DNA from: Cupriavidus basilensis
Lineage (GTDB): Bacteria > Pseudomonadota > Gammaproteobacteria > Burkholderiales > Burkholderiaceae
Direction of reading: 5' to 3'
Assembly: GCF_000876015.1 (NCBI RefSeq)
Contig: NZ_BBQM01000012.1
Span: 310,001 to 374,000, forward strand
Length of the DNA: 64,000 nucleotides
Shown here: in pieces, positions 16,584 through 24,807 of the stretch
Layout of the letters: each line of letters opens with the position of its first letter
How positions within the stretch are numbered: the first letter of the stretch is position 1
The notes under the pieces: generated by a model
Seen by the model: the letters and a program-made list of their open reading frames with translations, nothing else
What the model was told of the DNA's origin: nothing
Databases searched by the model: none
Made by a program: the position numbers and the translations under genes

Positions 16584-17927
16584 ATGACGCACGACAACAC
16601 GGCGGCCTCCGCCCACGGCCGTTCCGGCTGGCTCCGCAATCGCTGGTTCCAGCTCGCGATCGGCGTGGTCTGCATGGGGCTGGTGGCCAATCTCCAATAT
16701 GGCTGGACGCTGTTCGTCGGACCGATGAACGCCAGGCATCACTGGGGCGAATCGGCCATCCAGGTCGCCTTTTCCATCTTCATCGTGACCGAGACCTGGC
16801 TGGTGCCGCTCGAAGGCTGGCTGGTCGACAAGCTCGGGCCGCGCCCGGTGGTGGCGGCCGGCGCGCTGTGCGCGGGACTCGCCTGGGTCATCAATGCCTA
16901 TGCCACCAGCCTGCCGCAGCTCTACTTGGCCGCGGTGATCGCCGGCATCGGCGCGGGCGGGGTGTACGGCACCTGCGTGGGCAACGCGCTCAAGTGGTTC
17001 CCCGACCGGCGCGGCCTCGCGGCCGGGCTGACCGCGGCCGGCTTCGGCGCGGGCTCGGCGCTCACCGTGATTCCCATCGCCAACATGATCCAGCGCTCGG
17101 GCTACGAGCATGCCTTCATCACCTTCGGCATCCTGCAGGGCGTCTGCATCCTGCTGATGGCGCTGCTGCTGGTCAAGCCGCGCCCGCCCGCGGGCGCCAC
17201 GGCGAGCAAGGCGGTGCTGACCAACCCGCTCGAATTCACGCCGGGGCGCATGGTCAGGACGCCGGTGTTCTGGGTCATCTACGCCTCGTTCGTGGCGGTG
17301 GCCGCGGGCGGCATCATGGCCACCGCGCAGCTCGGCCCGATCGCGCGCGATTTCGGCTTTGCCTCGATGCCGGTGACGATGCTGGGCTTCACGCTGCCGC
17401 TGCTGACCATGACGCTGTCGATCGACAACCTCTGCAACGGGCTGACGCGGCCGCTGTGCGGCTTCATCTCCGACCGCATCGGGCGCGAGAACACCATGTT
17501 CTTCATCTTCATCGGCGAAGGGCTGTCGCTGCTCGGGCTGATGGAGTTCGGCCACAACCCGTACTGGTTCATGACGTTCGCCGCGCTGACTTTCCTGTTC
17601 TGGGGCGAGATCTTCTCGATCTTCCCGGCGCTGTGCGCCGACACCTTCGGCAGCAAGTTCGCCGCGGCCAACGCCGGCACGCTCTACACCGCGAAGGGCA
17701 CGGCGGCGATGCTGGTGCCGCTGGCGTCCGTGCTGTCCGCGCGCGGCGGCTGGGACGCGGTGTTCACGGTGGCGGCGGTGGTGACTATCGTCGCTGGCCT
17801 GTCCGCCAAGCTGGTGCTGGCGCCGATGCGCCGGCGCTTCATCACCGGCCACGCCGGCGAGGCCGTGCCGGTGGGCACGGACAGCACCGCCTATCTCGCC
17901 GCGCTGTCGCCACGCAAGAGCGAATAG
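16584..17927 (+). CDS. MFS transporter, oxalate/formate antiporter (OxlT) family, copy 1
   Basis: A 447-residue protein with 12 hydrophobic segments. ATG 16584 follows AGGAGA. The first helix (LAIGVVCMGLVANLQYGWTLF), the GWLVDKLGPRPVV loop after helix 2 and YGTCVGNALKWFPDRRGLAAG before helix 5 are typical of OxlT-like carriers, which exchange small mono/dicarboxylates in the inner membrane. A near paralogue is at 20190. Flanked by two LysR genes; the upstream divergent one is the likely regulator. The substrate could be oxalate, formate or another small acid. Confidence 0.88.
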   Translation: MTHDNTAASAHGRSGWLRNRWFQLAIGVVCMGLVANLQYGWTLFVGPMNARHHWGESAIQVAFSIFIVTETWLVPLEGWLVDKLGPRPVVAAGALCAGLAWVINAYATSLPQLYLAAVIAGIGAGGVYGTCVGNALKWFPDRRGLAAGLTAAGFGAGSALTVIPIANMIQRSGYEHAFITFGILQGVCILLMALLLVKPRPPAGATASKAVLTNPLEFTPGRMVRTPVFWVIYASFVAVAAGGIMATAQLGPIARDFGFASMPVTMLGFTLPLLTMTLSIDNLCNGLTRPLCGFISDRIGRENTMFFIFIGEGLSLLGLMEFGHNPYWFMTFAALTFLFWGEIFSIFPALCADTFGSKFAAANAGTLYTAKGTAAMLVPLASVLSARGGWDAVFTVAAVVTIVAGLSAKLVLAPMRRRFITGHAGEAVPVGTDSTAYLAALSPRKSE

Positions 17928-17961
17928 GCGAGCCACCCGGGGCACCACCGCACCAGCAGCA

Positions 17962-17982
17962 GCCCGGCCCTCGCGGCCGGGC
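17962..17982 (+). terminator. GC-rich hairpin after MFS copy 1
   Basis: GCCCGGCC/GGCCGGGC stem of 8 bp with a 5-base loop, 34 bases past the MFS stop. There is no T-run, so it may be a weak terminator or mRNA 3' stabiliser rather than a true intrinsic terminator. Confidence 0.4.
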
Positions 17983-18006
17983 ATCGCGCATACAGAAGGA
18001 GGCATC

Positions 18007-18918
18007 ATGAATATCTCGCTTCCGCAGCTCAAGGCATTTGCCGCCGTGGCGCGCCAGAAAAGCTTTACCCGCGCCGCCGCCGAACTCGGGCTCACGCAGT
18101 CGGCCATCAGCCGCAGCGTGCGCGAACTGGAGGACGAGATCGACCAGCGCCTGTTCGACCGCACCACGCGGCAGGTCGAGCTCACCGATGCGGGCGAGCA
18201 TTTGTCGCAGCGCATCTGCCACCTGATCGAGGAAGTCGAGCAGACCCTGCGCGAAAGCCAGGGCACTGGCAAGGCCTGCCAGGGCACGGTGCAGATCGCC
18301 TCCGACCCGGTGCTGTCCTCGATGTCGGTGCCGGGCTGGCTGGCGGGCTGCCGCACGGCCTGGCCCGGCATCGGCATCTGCCTCAAGGACCGCACGCACG
18401 ATGCCGTGCTGCAGTGCGTGCGCAGCGGCGAGGTGGACTTCGGCATCGCCACCAACCCGGAGCCCGGCGACGATCTCTATTGCGAGGCGCTGTGCGCCGA
18501 CCCGTTCCATGCGGTGCTGCCGTCGCAGCATCCGCTGGCCATGCGCGAGGCGATCGGGTGGGGCGACCTCAACGACGCGAACGTGCTGATGCTCGACCAG
18601 AGCTCGGGCATCCAGCCGGCGGTGGAACAGGCCTTCGGCGTGTATCACGTGCGGGCGGGATCGCTCCAGGTGCTGGGCCACTTTGCCGCGATCTTCGGCA
18701 TGGTGGCGCTGGGGCTGGGCATCGGCATCGTGCCCTCGCGCGCGCATGCGGCCGGCCTCAACCCGGCGGCGGTCATGCGGCCGCTGCGCCCGCAGGTCAC
18801 GTCGACGGTGATGCTGGTGCGGCGCAAGAGCCGGTCGCTCAAGCCGAATGCGGCCGCCATCTGGGATACGTTGCGTGGCATGGAGTATGAGCAGGCGCGG
18901 GTGGTCCGGGCGGGGTAG
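18007..18918 (+). CDS. LysR-family regulator
   Basis: A 303-residue LysR protein; ATG 18007 follows AGAAGGAGG. The helix-turn-helix is standard (LPQLKAFAAVARQKSFTRA, LGLTQSAISRSVRELE, LFDRTTRQVELTDAGEHL). The effector domain has VQIASDPVLSSMSVP at its start and ends before a short basic tail. It lies 79 bases after MFS copy 1 on the same strand and 1.27 kb before MFS copy 2. It could control either transporter. Effector unknown. Confidence 0.9.
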   Translation: MNISLPQLKAFAAVARQKSFTRAAAELGLTQSAISRSVRELEDEIDQRLFDRTTRQVELTDAGEHLSQRICHLIEEVEQTLRESQGTGKACQGTVQIASDPVLSSMSVPGWLAGCRTAWPGIGICLKDRTHDAVLQCVRSGEVDFGIATNPEPGDDLYCEALCADPFHAVLPSQHPLAMREAIGWGDLNDANVLMLDQSSGIQPAVEQAFGVYHVRAGSLQVLGHFAAIFGMVALGLGIGIVPSRAHAAGLNPAAVMRPLRPQVTSTVMLVRRKSRSLKPNAAAIWDTLRGMEYEQARVVRAG

Positions 18919-19005
18919 TGGTTGGGGGCTCTGGCTCTGAGTTGGTTGTCAGGGCTGGTGGCTTGATGGCTTGTGCCGTGCTGGTGCTTGTGACGGGCTG
19001 GCGCT

Positions 19006-19134
19006 GAGGGCGAGGGCGAGGGCGAGGGCGAGGGCGAGGGCGAGGGCGAGGGCGAGGGCGAGGGCGAGGGCGAGGGCGAGGGCGAGGGCGAGGGCGAGGG
19101 CGAGGGCGAGGGCGAGGGCGAGGGCGAGGGCGAG
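19006..19134 (+). repeat. Perfect hexanucleotide repeat (GAGGGC), 21.5 copies
   Basis: An uninterrupted run of GAGGGC over 129 bases, starting 88 bases after the LysR stop. It is strand-asymmetric: purine-rich with a G in five of six positions when C is discounted on +. No convincing gene covers it; all frames through it give Arg-Ala, Glu-Gly or Pro-Ser dipeptide polymers. The purity implies recent slippage or active expansion. Such tracts can form G-rich or slipped structures and are prone to length change. Confidence 0.97.
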
Positions 19135-19208
19135 CGGGATGCTGCCGGCCCCCGAAACGTCCAGGTCTCACGGCTTGTTGCCATGTTGCATCATCACAAA
19201 ATTTCTTA

Positions 19209-19229
19209 TGATATATTACATACAGGATA
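19209..19229. promoter_or_regulatory. AT-rich motif, copy 1 of a near-repeat
   Basis: Reads TGATATATTACATACAGGATA in two parts (TGATATATTACA, TACAGGATA) and matches 19997-20017 at 18 of 21 positions. It lies 67 bases before the small membrane protein start at 19296. Its AT content stands out sharply from the surroundings, so it may be a promoter core, a regulator site, or both. Confidence 0.5.
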
Positions 19230-19295
19230 TTTACACATAGTGCGACGCAGCATATAATGAAAACTCCTACTCACCATCCATACCGGAGTTTTCTG

Positions 19296-19508
19296 ATGGA
19301 CAGCGTTCTTCTCCTCGGTCTTGCCCTTGGCCTGATTACCTTCGGCGTCGGCATGACCTTCCTGATCGCCACCCGCGTGCCCACGCCCGTGCTGGCCCGC
19401 GCGCAAGAGCATGGCCGTTTCGCGGGGCTGGGCGCTTCGCAGGAAACCACCGGCGTTGGCCGTCCGCGTCCCGCCGCCAGCGTGGCGCCGCAACTGGCCC
19501 GTGCGTGA
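19296..19508 (+). CDS. Putative small membrane protein
   Basis: A 70-residue frame with ATG 19296 and GGAG eight bases upstream. Residues 2-22 form one hydrophobic helix (DSVLLLGLALGLITFGVG...), then a Thr/Arg/Pro-rich cytoplasmic-looking tail. An upstream ATG at 19257 would add 13 residues without hydrophobicity. The AT-rich motif at 19209-19229 may be its promoter. No family recognised. Support is the ribosome site, promoter-like DNA and membrane-helix design; it may still be spurious. Confidence 0.45.
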   Translation: MDSVLLLGLALGLITFGVGMTFLIATRVPTPVLARAQEHGRFAGLGASQETTGVGRPRPAASVAPQLARA

Positions 19509-20189
19509 TGTGCCGCCGGCAGGGCGGGACCGGCGGGCCATGCGGCCGCCGGCCCGGCCCGCCACGTGCTGCAGCCGATGTTCCCCGGGACGCCTGTCCG
19601 GCCATCGCGCATCGATGACGCCCCGCCGGATTCGCGCGGGATGCTGCTTCGGATTCGTGCCTTCGCAACTGCCTTGCCCCTCCATACATTGAGAACATCC
19701 GGCGCTTTTGCCGCCTGACTTGTTCTAGGGACTTTCCCCAATGCGGGGAGATGGCTCCCGGTTTCCCGACATCCCTGGTTTTTCCCCCGGACGCCGCCTC
19801 GCGCGTTTTCGCCCGCGCCATTGATCACGCGCCGCGTCCTAAGTCATTGATCCGACAGCACTGCCGCGCACGCCGCCGGCCGCGGTTGATGCGTGCCGCG
19901 CACCAGTGGATCGGCTCTCGTTTTTTCGGATTTTTCTCGCCGCCCGCGTTGCGTTCCGGGCCGCATCGGTGTGGCCGAAAAGTGGCTTGACTATATTGAT
20001 ATATCACATACTGTATAGCACTGAAACGACCACCCAGGCAGCCGGAATGCCGCGCCGGACAAGGGCGCCCGGGCAGAGGGCGCGGGCCGGCGAGCCGGAA
20101 CCAGGCATTCCGATGCGTCCCGCAAAGCGGTGTCCCCGGACACCCTTCCCAAAACAAAAGGCGGCACCGCCGCCATCAGGAGACACCAC
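19509..20189. other. Long intergenic region upstream of MFS copy 2
   Basis: About 680 bases without a credible gene. It contains an AT-rich box at 19997-20017 and a leader of about 170 bases before the MFS start. Open frames crossing it are Arg/Pro-rich and lack ribosome sites. A long 5' leader or a small RNA cannot be excluded. Confidence 0.5.
19997..20017. promoter_or_regulatory. AT-rich motif, copy 2 of a near-repeat
   Basis: Matches 19209-19229 at 18 of 21 positions (TGATATAT, then ACATAC, then GTATA versus GGATA). It lies 173 bases upstream of the MFS gene at 20190. The pair suggests a common regulator or sigma-factor site for the small membrane protein and the second transporter. Confidence 0.5.
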
Positions 20190-21506
20190 ATGGAACATCA
20201 GCAAAACGCGCCCGAGTCCCGCTTTGCCTCGCCTTGGGTACAACTCTGTTTTGGCGTCATCTGCATGGCGATGATCGCCAACATGCAGTACGGCTGGACC
20301 CTGTTCGTCAATCCCATCGACGACAAGTACCACTGGGGCCGCACGGCGATCCAGGTGGCCTTCACCATCTTCGTGGTGACGGAAACCTGGCTGGTGCCGA
20401 TCGAGGGCTACCTCGTCGACAAGTACGGCCCGCGCCCGGTGGTGGTGGGCGGCGGCCTGCTGTGCGCGGCGGCATGGGCGCTGAACTCCGTGGCCTCGTC
20501 GCTGCCGCTGCTCTACTTCGCCGCCGCCGTGGGCGGGGTGGGGGCGGGCGCGGTGTACGGCACCTGCGTCGGCAACGCGCTCAAGTGGTTCCCCAACCGG
20601 CGCGGGCTGGCCGCGGGCATCACCGCGGCGGGGTTCGGCGCCGGCTCGGCGCTGACCGTGGTGCCCATCGCCAACATGATCAAGACCAGCGGCTACGAAG
20701 CCACCTTCCTGTGGTTCGGCCTGGGCCAGGGGCTGGTCGTGTTCTTCCTCGGCATGGCGCTCTATCCGCCTTCGGCCAGGGTGCTCGGCCAGGTCAAGGA
20801 CGCGGTCAAGACCGCCGCCTACAACGCCTCGCCGCGCCAGGTGCTGTCGTCGCCGATCTTCTGGGTCATGTACGCCATGTTCGTGATGATGGCGGCGGGC
20901 GGGCTGATGGCCACGGCGCAGCTCGGCCCCATCGCCAAGGACTTCGGTCTCGACGGCACGCCGGTGTCGCTGCTCGGGCTGACGTTGCCGGCGCTGACGT
21001 TCGCGCTGACCATCGACCGCGTGCTCAATGGCCTGACGCGGCCGTTCTTCGGCTGGATCTCCGACAACATCGGCCGCGAGAACACCATGTTCCTGGCGTT
21101 CGCGGTCGAGGCGGTCGGCATCCTGCTGCTCGCCAGGTATGGCCAGAACCCGGTTGCCTTCGTGGTGCTGACCGGCGTGGTGTTCTTCGCCTGGGGCGAG
21201 ATCTACAGCCTGTTCCCGGCCACCTGCGGCGACACCTTCGGCCCCAAGTTCGCCGCGACCAATGCCGGGCTGCTCTACACGGCCAAAGGCACGGCGGCGC
21301 TGCTGGTGCCGTTCTCCAGCGTGATCACCGCCGCCACCGGCGACTGGCACGCGGTGTTCATGCTGGCCTCGGGCATGGCCGCGCTGTCGGCGCTGCTGGC
21401 CATGTTCGTGCTCAAGCCGATGCGCGAGGCGCATGCGCGCAAGTACGTGCATGCCAATGCCGCCGCGCCGATGGGCTACCGGGCGGTGCCGGAGGATCTG
21501 ACCTAA
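20190..21506 (+). CDS. MFS transporter, oxalate/formate antiporter (OxlT) family, copy 2
   Basis: A 438-residue paralogue of the protein at 16584, sharing long blocks (MQYGWTLFV, IQVAFTIFVVTETWLVP, YLVDKYGPRPVV, YGTCVGNALKWFPNRRGLAAG). Twelve hydrophobic segments are visible. ATG 20190 follows AGGAGA with the same spacing as in copy 1, so even the leader is conserved. It exchanges small carboxylates across the inner membrane in the family. A strong intrinsic terminator follows at 21686. No oxalate-degrading enzyme is in this window. Confidence 0.9.
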   Translation: MEHQQNAPESRFASPWVQLCFGVICMAMIANMQYGWTLFVNPIDDKYHWGRTAIQVAFTIFVVTETWLVPIEGYLVDKYGPRPVVVGGGLLCAAAWALNSVASSLPLLYFAAAVGGVGAGAVYGTCVGNALKWFPNRRGLAAGITAAGFGAGSALTVVPIANMIKTSGYEATFLWFGLGQGLVVFFLGMALYPPSARVLGQVKDAVKTAAYNASPRQVLSSPIFWVMYAMFVMMAAGGLMATAQLGPIAKDFGLDGTPVSLLGLTLPALTFALTIDRVLNGLTRPFFGWISDNIGRENTMFLAFAVEAVGILLLARYGQNPVAFVVLTGVVFFAWGEIYSLFPATCGDTFGPKFAATNAGLLYTAKGTAALLVPFSSVITAATGDWHAVFMLASGMAALSALLAMFVLKPMREAHARKYVHANAAAPMGYRAVPEDLT

Positions 21507-21685
21507 AGCCTGCCGGATGGCGGAAGGGCGGAAGGGCGGAAGTCCTTCGGGACTTCGCCGGACATCCTCGCGGTGTTCCTGGCTGGTGCTGCTGCCTTGA
21601 TGACCGGTGCTGCCCTGGGGAGGGCAGCGCGGGTTCTTCGTAGAGTGTGCAATTAACGGCCGGGAGAGCAGACCACCTCCGGATT

Positions 21686-21719
21686 ACGGGGTTCGCGGCC
21701 ATGCCGCGAACCCCGTTTT
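21686..21719 (+). terminator. Strong intrinsic terminator
   Basis: Perfect 14-bp stem (ACGGGGTTCGCGGC with its complement) around a 3-base loop, then TTTT. It lies 180 bases past the MFS copy 2 stop and 64 bases from the end of the convergent hydrolase gene, so it ends rightward transcription. Confidence 0.85.
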
Positions 21720-21782
21720 GCTGGCAGGCAGATGGCGGGGATTGGAGGGGGCTGCCGGGGTGGCCGGATGTTTCCGGGTGAT

Positions 21783-22784
21783 TTAGGCGTGAGCTTCGGC
21801 GGCCACGGCGCCGGGCGCGCGCGCGCTCCGGGCCGGTTCGCACTGGCCACGCACGAACGCCACCGCCCGCGCGATCACCGCCGCATCGTGCAGCACGCGC
21901 CGGTGCCCCAGACCCTCGGTCGTCATCAGGCTGGCGCCGGGCCAGGCGCCGGCGATGGCCGCGCCGTTTTCCCAGTCCACCTCCTTGTCCTGCCGGTCGT
22001 GGATGACCAGCGTGGCCGGCACCCGCCGCGCATGGCCGAGCGCCGGCACGTTGAAGGCGGACCACGGCATGCCCAGCCAGTCCTCGCTGTTGCGCTGCAT
22101 GCGGTCCAGCACCGCCGGCGCGATGCCGAGCTGCCACGCGAGCGCCGCCGCCGCGCGGCGCATGTCGGCAGGCGGGCCGATCATCACGGCGGCTTCGAGG
22201 TGGAGTCCTTCGCGCACGGCCAGCGCCAGCGCGGCGCCGCCGAGCGAATGGGCGACGGCGGCATGGATCGGGCCGGCATGCCAGGCGGTGGCGAGCAGCG
22301 CGCGCGACATCTCCACCACGGAGCTTTGCCGCGGGCCGCGCGCGCCGGCATCCGATTCGCCGTGCGAGAGCGCGTCGAACGCCACCACGCGCAGGCCGGC
22401 GGCGAGCAGGGGGCCGACCAGCGCGTGCCATTGCCCGGCATGGCCGCCCCAGCCGTGCGCGAGCAGCACGGTCGGCCCTGCGCCGCCCCAGCGGTACACG
22501 CGCACGCGCCGGCTCGCGCCCTGGCCGGTCACGAGCGCCCAGTCCGTGCGTGCCTGCGCCAGCACGTCGCGCGCGGCGGCATCGGGGCCGTTGCCGCGCG
22601 GCGGGCTGAACCAGGTCCGCTCCAGCGCGCGGGCGGCGCCCGCCGGATGGACCAGGCTGGCGAGCTGCCAGCAGAGGCGCATCCAGCGCATGGCGGGGCG
22701 GAATGCCGGCGCGGCACGCCGCCTGGCGGGGGAGGGATTCAACGCTTGTGTCACGGCCCAATCTCCAACGAAGACCTGCATCAT
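21783..22784 (-). CDS. Alpha/beta hydrolase
   Basis: A 333-residue alpha/beta-hydrolase-fold protein. VLLAHGWGGHAGQW gives the oxyanion-hole HGWGG; AHSLGGAA is the nucleophile elbow (Ser in H-S-L-G-G); a late Asp in LVIHDRQDKEVDW and His in GLGHRRVLHD complete a plausible triad. About 65 residues precede the core and resemble a helical lid or membrane-near region. Start ATG 22784 (22781 also possible) is preferred to 22808. The promoter region holds a copy of the TetR operator seen before tetR, so it is probably the regulator's target. Ester substrate unknown. Confidence 0.85.
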   Translation of the reverse strand: MMQVFVGDWAVTQALNPSPARRRAAPAFRPAMRWMRLCWQLASLVHPAGAARALERTWFSPPRGNGPDAAARDVLAQARTDWALVTGQGASRRVRVYRWGGAGPTVLLAHGWGGHAGQWHALVGPLLAAGLRVVAFDALSHGESDAGARGPRQSSVVEMSRALLATAWHAGPIHAAVAHSLGGAALALAVREGLHLEAAVMIGPPADMRRAAAALAWQLGIAPAVLDRMQRNSEDWLGMPWSAFNVPALGHARRVPATLVIHDRQDKEVDWENGAAIAGAWPGASLMTTEGLGHRRVLHDAAVIARAVAFVRGQCEPARSARAPGAVAAEAHA

Positions 22785-22826
22785 GGCCGGCGGTCCCGCT
22801 CCGGGCATCCTCGGGTGCCCGGAAAG

Positions 22827-22842
22827 ACCGACCAGTCGTGCT
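22827..22842. promoter_or_regulatory. TetR operator upstream of hydrolase
   Basis: ACCGACCAGTCGTGCT matches the reverse complement of 23563-23578 at 15 of 16 positions. It lies 43 bases upstream of the hydrolase ATG at 22784, where bound repressor would block the promoter. Confidence 0.7.
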
Positions 22843-22856
22843 ATTTTTAGTCCCGG

Positions 22857-22882
22857 GAAAAGACGGTCGTTGCCGTCTTTTC
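22857..22882. terminator. Bidirectional intrinsic terminator between tetR and hydrolase
   Basis: AAAA-GACGG, a 6-base loop, CCGTC-TTTT; pairing extends outwards to a 14-bp perfect stem (22853-22866 with 22873-22886). Because both an A-run and T-run flank the core stem, it can end transcription on either strand. It separates tetR from the hydrolase, so the latter needs its own promoter. Confidence 0.8.
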
Positions 22883-22942
22883 CCGGTCGTTTCTTTCGTC
22901 AACTGCCGCCGGCAGACCTGGCCGGCGGCGGCAAGGCAGGCG

Positions 22943-23551
22943 CTACCTGCGCGGCGGCTGCGCCAGTTCGGCGCGCCGCAGCAGCGCTTCGAACGCGCGG
23001 CGCGCCATGCTCTCGGTGTCTTCGCGGCCCAGCAACTTGTAGGAGAGCTGGAAAGACATGCCGATGCCGACCATCTCGAAGGCAAACTGGCGCGGGTCCT
23101 GCGCCGGCGAGACGTCGCCTTCCTCGATGGCATCGCCGACCGCGCGGGCGATGAGGCGATGCCAGTCCTTGAGCGACTGCACCACCAGGTCGCGCGTGGG
23201 CCCGGGCCGGTCGCGGTATTCCTGGCTCAGCGCGATGAACAGGCAGCGGCCTTTGTTGATCGGGCCGCCCAGCCATGCCATGTAGCCGTCGAACAGCGCC
23301 TGCAGCCGGCGCGTGCCGCGCGGCTGCCGCAGGGCGGGGTGGACGACGATCTCGGCGAAGCGCTCGGCGGCCAGCGCCAGCACGGCCTGCTGCAGGGCTT
23401 CCTTCGACTTGAAGTGCGCGTACAGCCCGCTTTTCGACATGCTGGTGTCGGCCGCCAGCGTGGCGAGCGACAACTGCTCGAAACCGACCTGGGCGGCAGT
23501 GTCGAGCGCTTGTTCGATGATCGCGGCGCGGGTGATCTGGCCTTTTTGCAT
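22943..23551 (-). CDS. TetR-family transcriptional regulator
   Basis: A 202-residue regulator. The N-terminal domain has ITRAAIIEQALDTAAQVGFEQ and LATLAADTSMSKSGLYAHFKSKEAL in order, the classic TetR helix-turn-helix; the rest is a helical ligand domain (a TetR_C group with WLGGPINKGRCLFIAL). It lies directly upstream of the hydrolase gene on the same strand, and near-identical operators precede both genes. It likely represses itself and the hydrolase, with release by a hydrophobic or ester ligand. Confidence 0.92.
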   Translation of the reverse strand: MQKGQITRAAIIEQALDTAAQVGFEQLSLATLAADTSMSKSGLYAHFKSKEALQQAVLALAAERFAEIVVHPALRQPRGTRRLQALFDGYMAWLGGPINKGRCLFIALSQEYRDRPGPTRDLVVQSLKDWHRLIARAVGDAIEEGDVSPAQDPRQFAFEMVGIGMSFQLSYKLLGREDTESMARRAFEALLRRAELAQPPRR

Positions 23552-23562
23552 CGGTCGAGAAT

Positions 23563-23578
23563 AGCACGACCGGTCGGT
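23563..23578. promoter_or_regulatory. TetR operator upstream of tetR
   Basis: AGCACGACCGGTCGGT contains the perfect palindrome CGACCGGTCG and lies 12 bases before the tetR ATG at 23551. Its partner is at 22827-22842. The placement is typical of autorepression. Confidence 0.75.
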
Positions 23579-23817
23579 TTGTCAATGTCACACTTGTGCG
23601 CTCTCGTCAACCTAAACCGGAGTCACCCGTTATGTCAGCACGGAGGCAGTAGATTGTGCTTTATCGGGCCTACGGGCAGGTGCAAATCCGCTTTGGCCGG
23701 GCACTCTCAAGAAATCTGCACAAAGTGTTCCCCTGATTACATACGGAACGCTTTGCGTGCTCTATACTCGAATGCACGTCCGCGCACTTTTATTTTCACT
23801 GGTGACTGGAGACCGAC

Positions 23818-24210
23818 ATGAACAGTACAGCCGTGCCAAGAGGCGCTAGCGAACCGTTCCGGCAACTGCGGGCGTTGCGCCGAGCGCGAAAGCTCAAGCA
23901 GGAAGACGTCGCCCGTAAGGCCGGCATTTCCCGGGAGGCTTACCTGCGGGCCGAATCGGGTCAAGCCGACCCCCGCATGTCTACCTTCCTCGCGGCCTGC
24001 GAGGCGCTCGGCCTGGAAGTGGTGCTGGCTCCCCAGCATCTCGCTGCCGACGTCAACGCATTCATAGCCAGCCGCAACGGCGGCGTCACGGCCGCCTCGA
24101 TGGCCGGCCAGGCGCCCGCCGCGCCTTCCGCTCCCGCCAGCCCCGCGCCGTCCAATCCGGTCGGCGCCGGCTTCGCGGCGAGTTCCGGCGAAGGTCACAA
24201 GCCCGCCTGA
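23818..24210 (+). CDS. XRE-family regulator with disordered C-terminus
   Basis: A 130-residue protein; ATG 23818 has GGAG upstream. Residues 13-70 form an HTH_3 domain: FRQLRALRRARKLKQEDVAR, KAGISREAYLRAESGQADPR and TFLAACEALGLEVVLA, as in HipB-like DNA-binding proteins. Residues 90-130 are Ala/Pro/Ser-rich and probably disordered. No HipA-like toxin partner is adjacent. Targets unknown. A strong hairpin follows at once. Confidence 0.88.
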   Translation: MNSTAVPRGASEPFRQLRALRRARKLKQEDVARKAGISREAYLRAESGQADPRMSTFLAACEALGLEVVLAPQHLAADVNAFIASRNGGVTAASMAGQAPAAPSAPASPAPSNPVGAGFAASSGEGHKPA

Positions 24211-24217
24211 CCATGCA

Positions 24218-24251
24218 CGCCGCCCCGGCCTGATCGCAGGCCGGGGCGGCG
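24218..24251 (+). terminator. Hairpin terminator after XRE gene
   Basis: A 14-bp perfect stem (CGCCGCCCCGGCCT and its complement) with loop GATCGC begins eight bases after the XRE stop. The trailing TTGTCTGTT is only moderately T-rich. Confidence 0.65.
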
Positions 24252-24807
24252 TTGTCTGTTCCGGCGCAGCAGGCATCCCCCGGCCTGCTGTTCGCGTCTG
24301 CGCGGCCGCCTCGAACGGTCTTCCCGCTGGCCGCGCGGCCAGCGCGCGCTGTCGCCGGTGCGCCGGCGTTCCCCGCAGGGACGGCATCCGTCCCGCCTGC
24401 CAAGGCTCGTCCGTCTTCGGGCCTTTCGTGCATTTCCTGCGCTTCCTGCGCTTCCTGTCTTTCTCCTCCCGATCAGCCCTCCGTGCCGCGGCGCGATGCC
24501 CGCCCGGCGCGTTTGCCGCTGCGTGTTTTTCGTTGCCTGTGCCCGCGGCGCGCCTTCAATGGCGGTAGCGCCGGCGGTTTGACAGCCCCAAAGGCTACGA
24601 TTACGATATAGTAAATAGATTACGTATTGTGTAATTCCTGGTGGCGGTCCTGTCTCGCCGGTCCGGTCGGACGCGGCAAGGGCAGGGCCGCCGCGGGCGT
24701 AATCCCCGGCCGCCACAGTCCCCTGCAGCGCGCACCTGCCTGGCAAGGCGCGAAGTGCTGTGTCCCGTAGGCGGCCGGTCCACCAAGAGAAAGAGAGGAG
24801 CACAAGC
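24252..24807. other. Intergenic region with AT-rich promoter island before the MBL operon
   Basis: No credible gene. Bases 24425-24470 carry short direct repeats of a CTTCCTGCG type. Bases 24598-24640 are strongly AT-rich (ACGATATAGTAAATAG then ATTACGTATTGTGTAAT) and stand out against the GC-rich surroundings, so they probably contain the promoter or regulator site of the operon at 24808-30615; a leader of about 170 bases would follow. Confidence 0.5.

Noticed and set aside
16584..17927. Calvin-cycle locus from CbbR-like regulator
   Set aside because: No RuBisCO or cbb genes are present; the regulator is divergent from a carboxylate transporter.
17962..17982. Full intrinsic terminator after MFS copy 1
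   Set aside because: The stem is good but no T-run follows; kept only as a low-confidence hairpin.
19006..19134. CRISPR array
   Set aside because: The repeat is a 6-base microsatellite with no spacers; no cas genes nearby.
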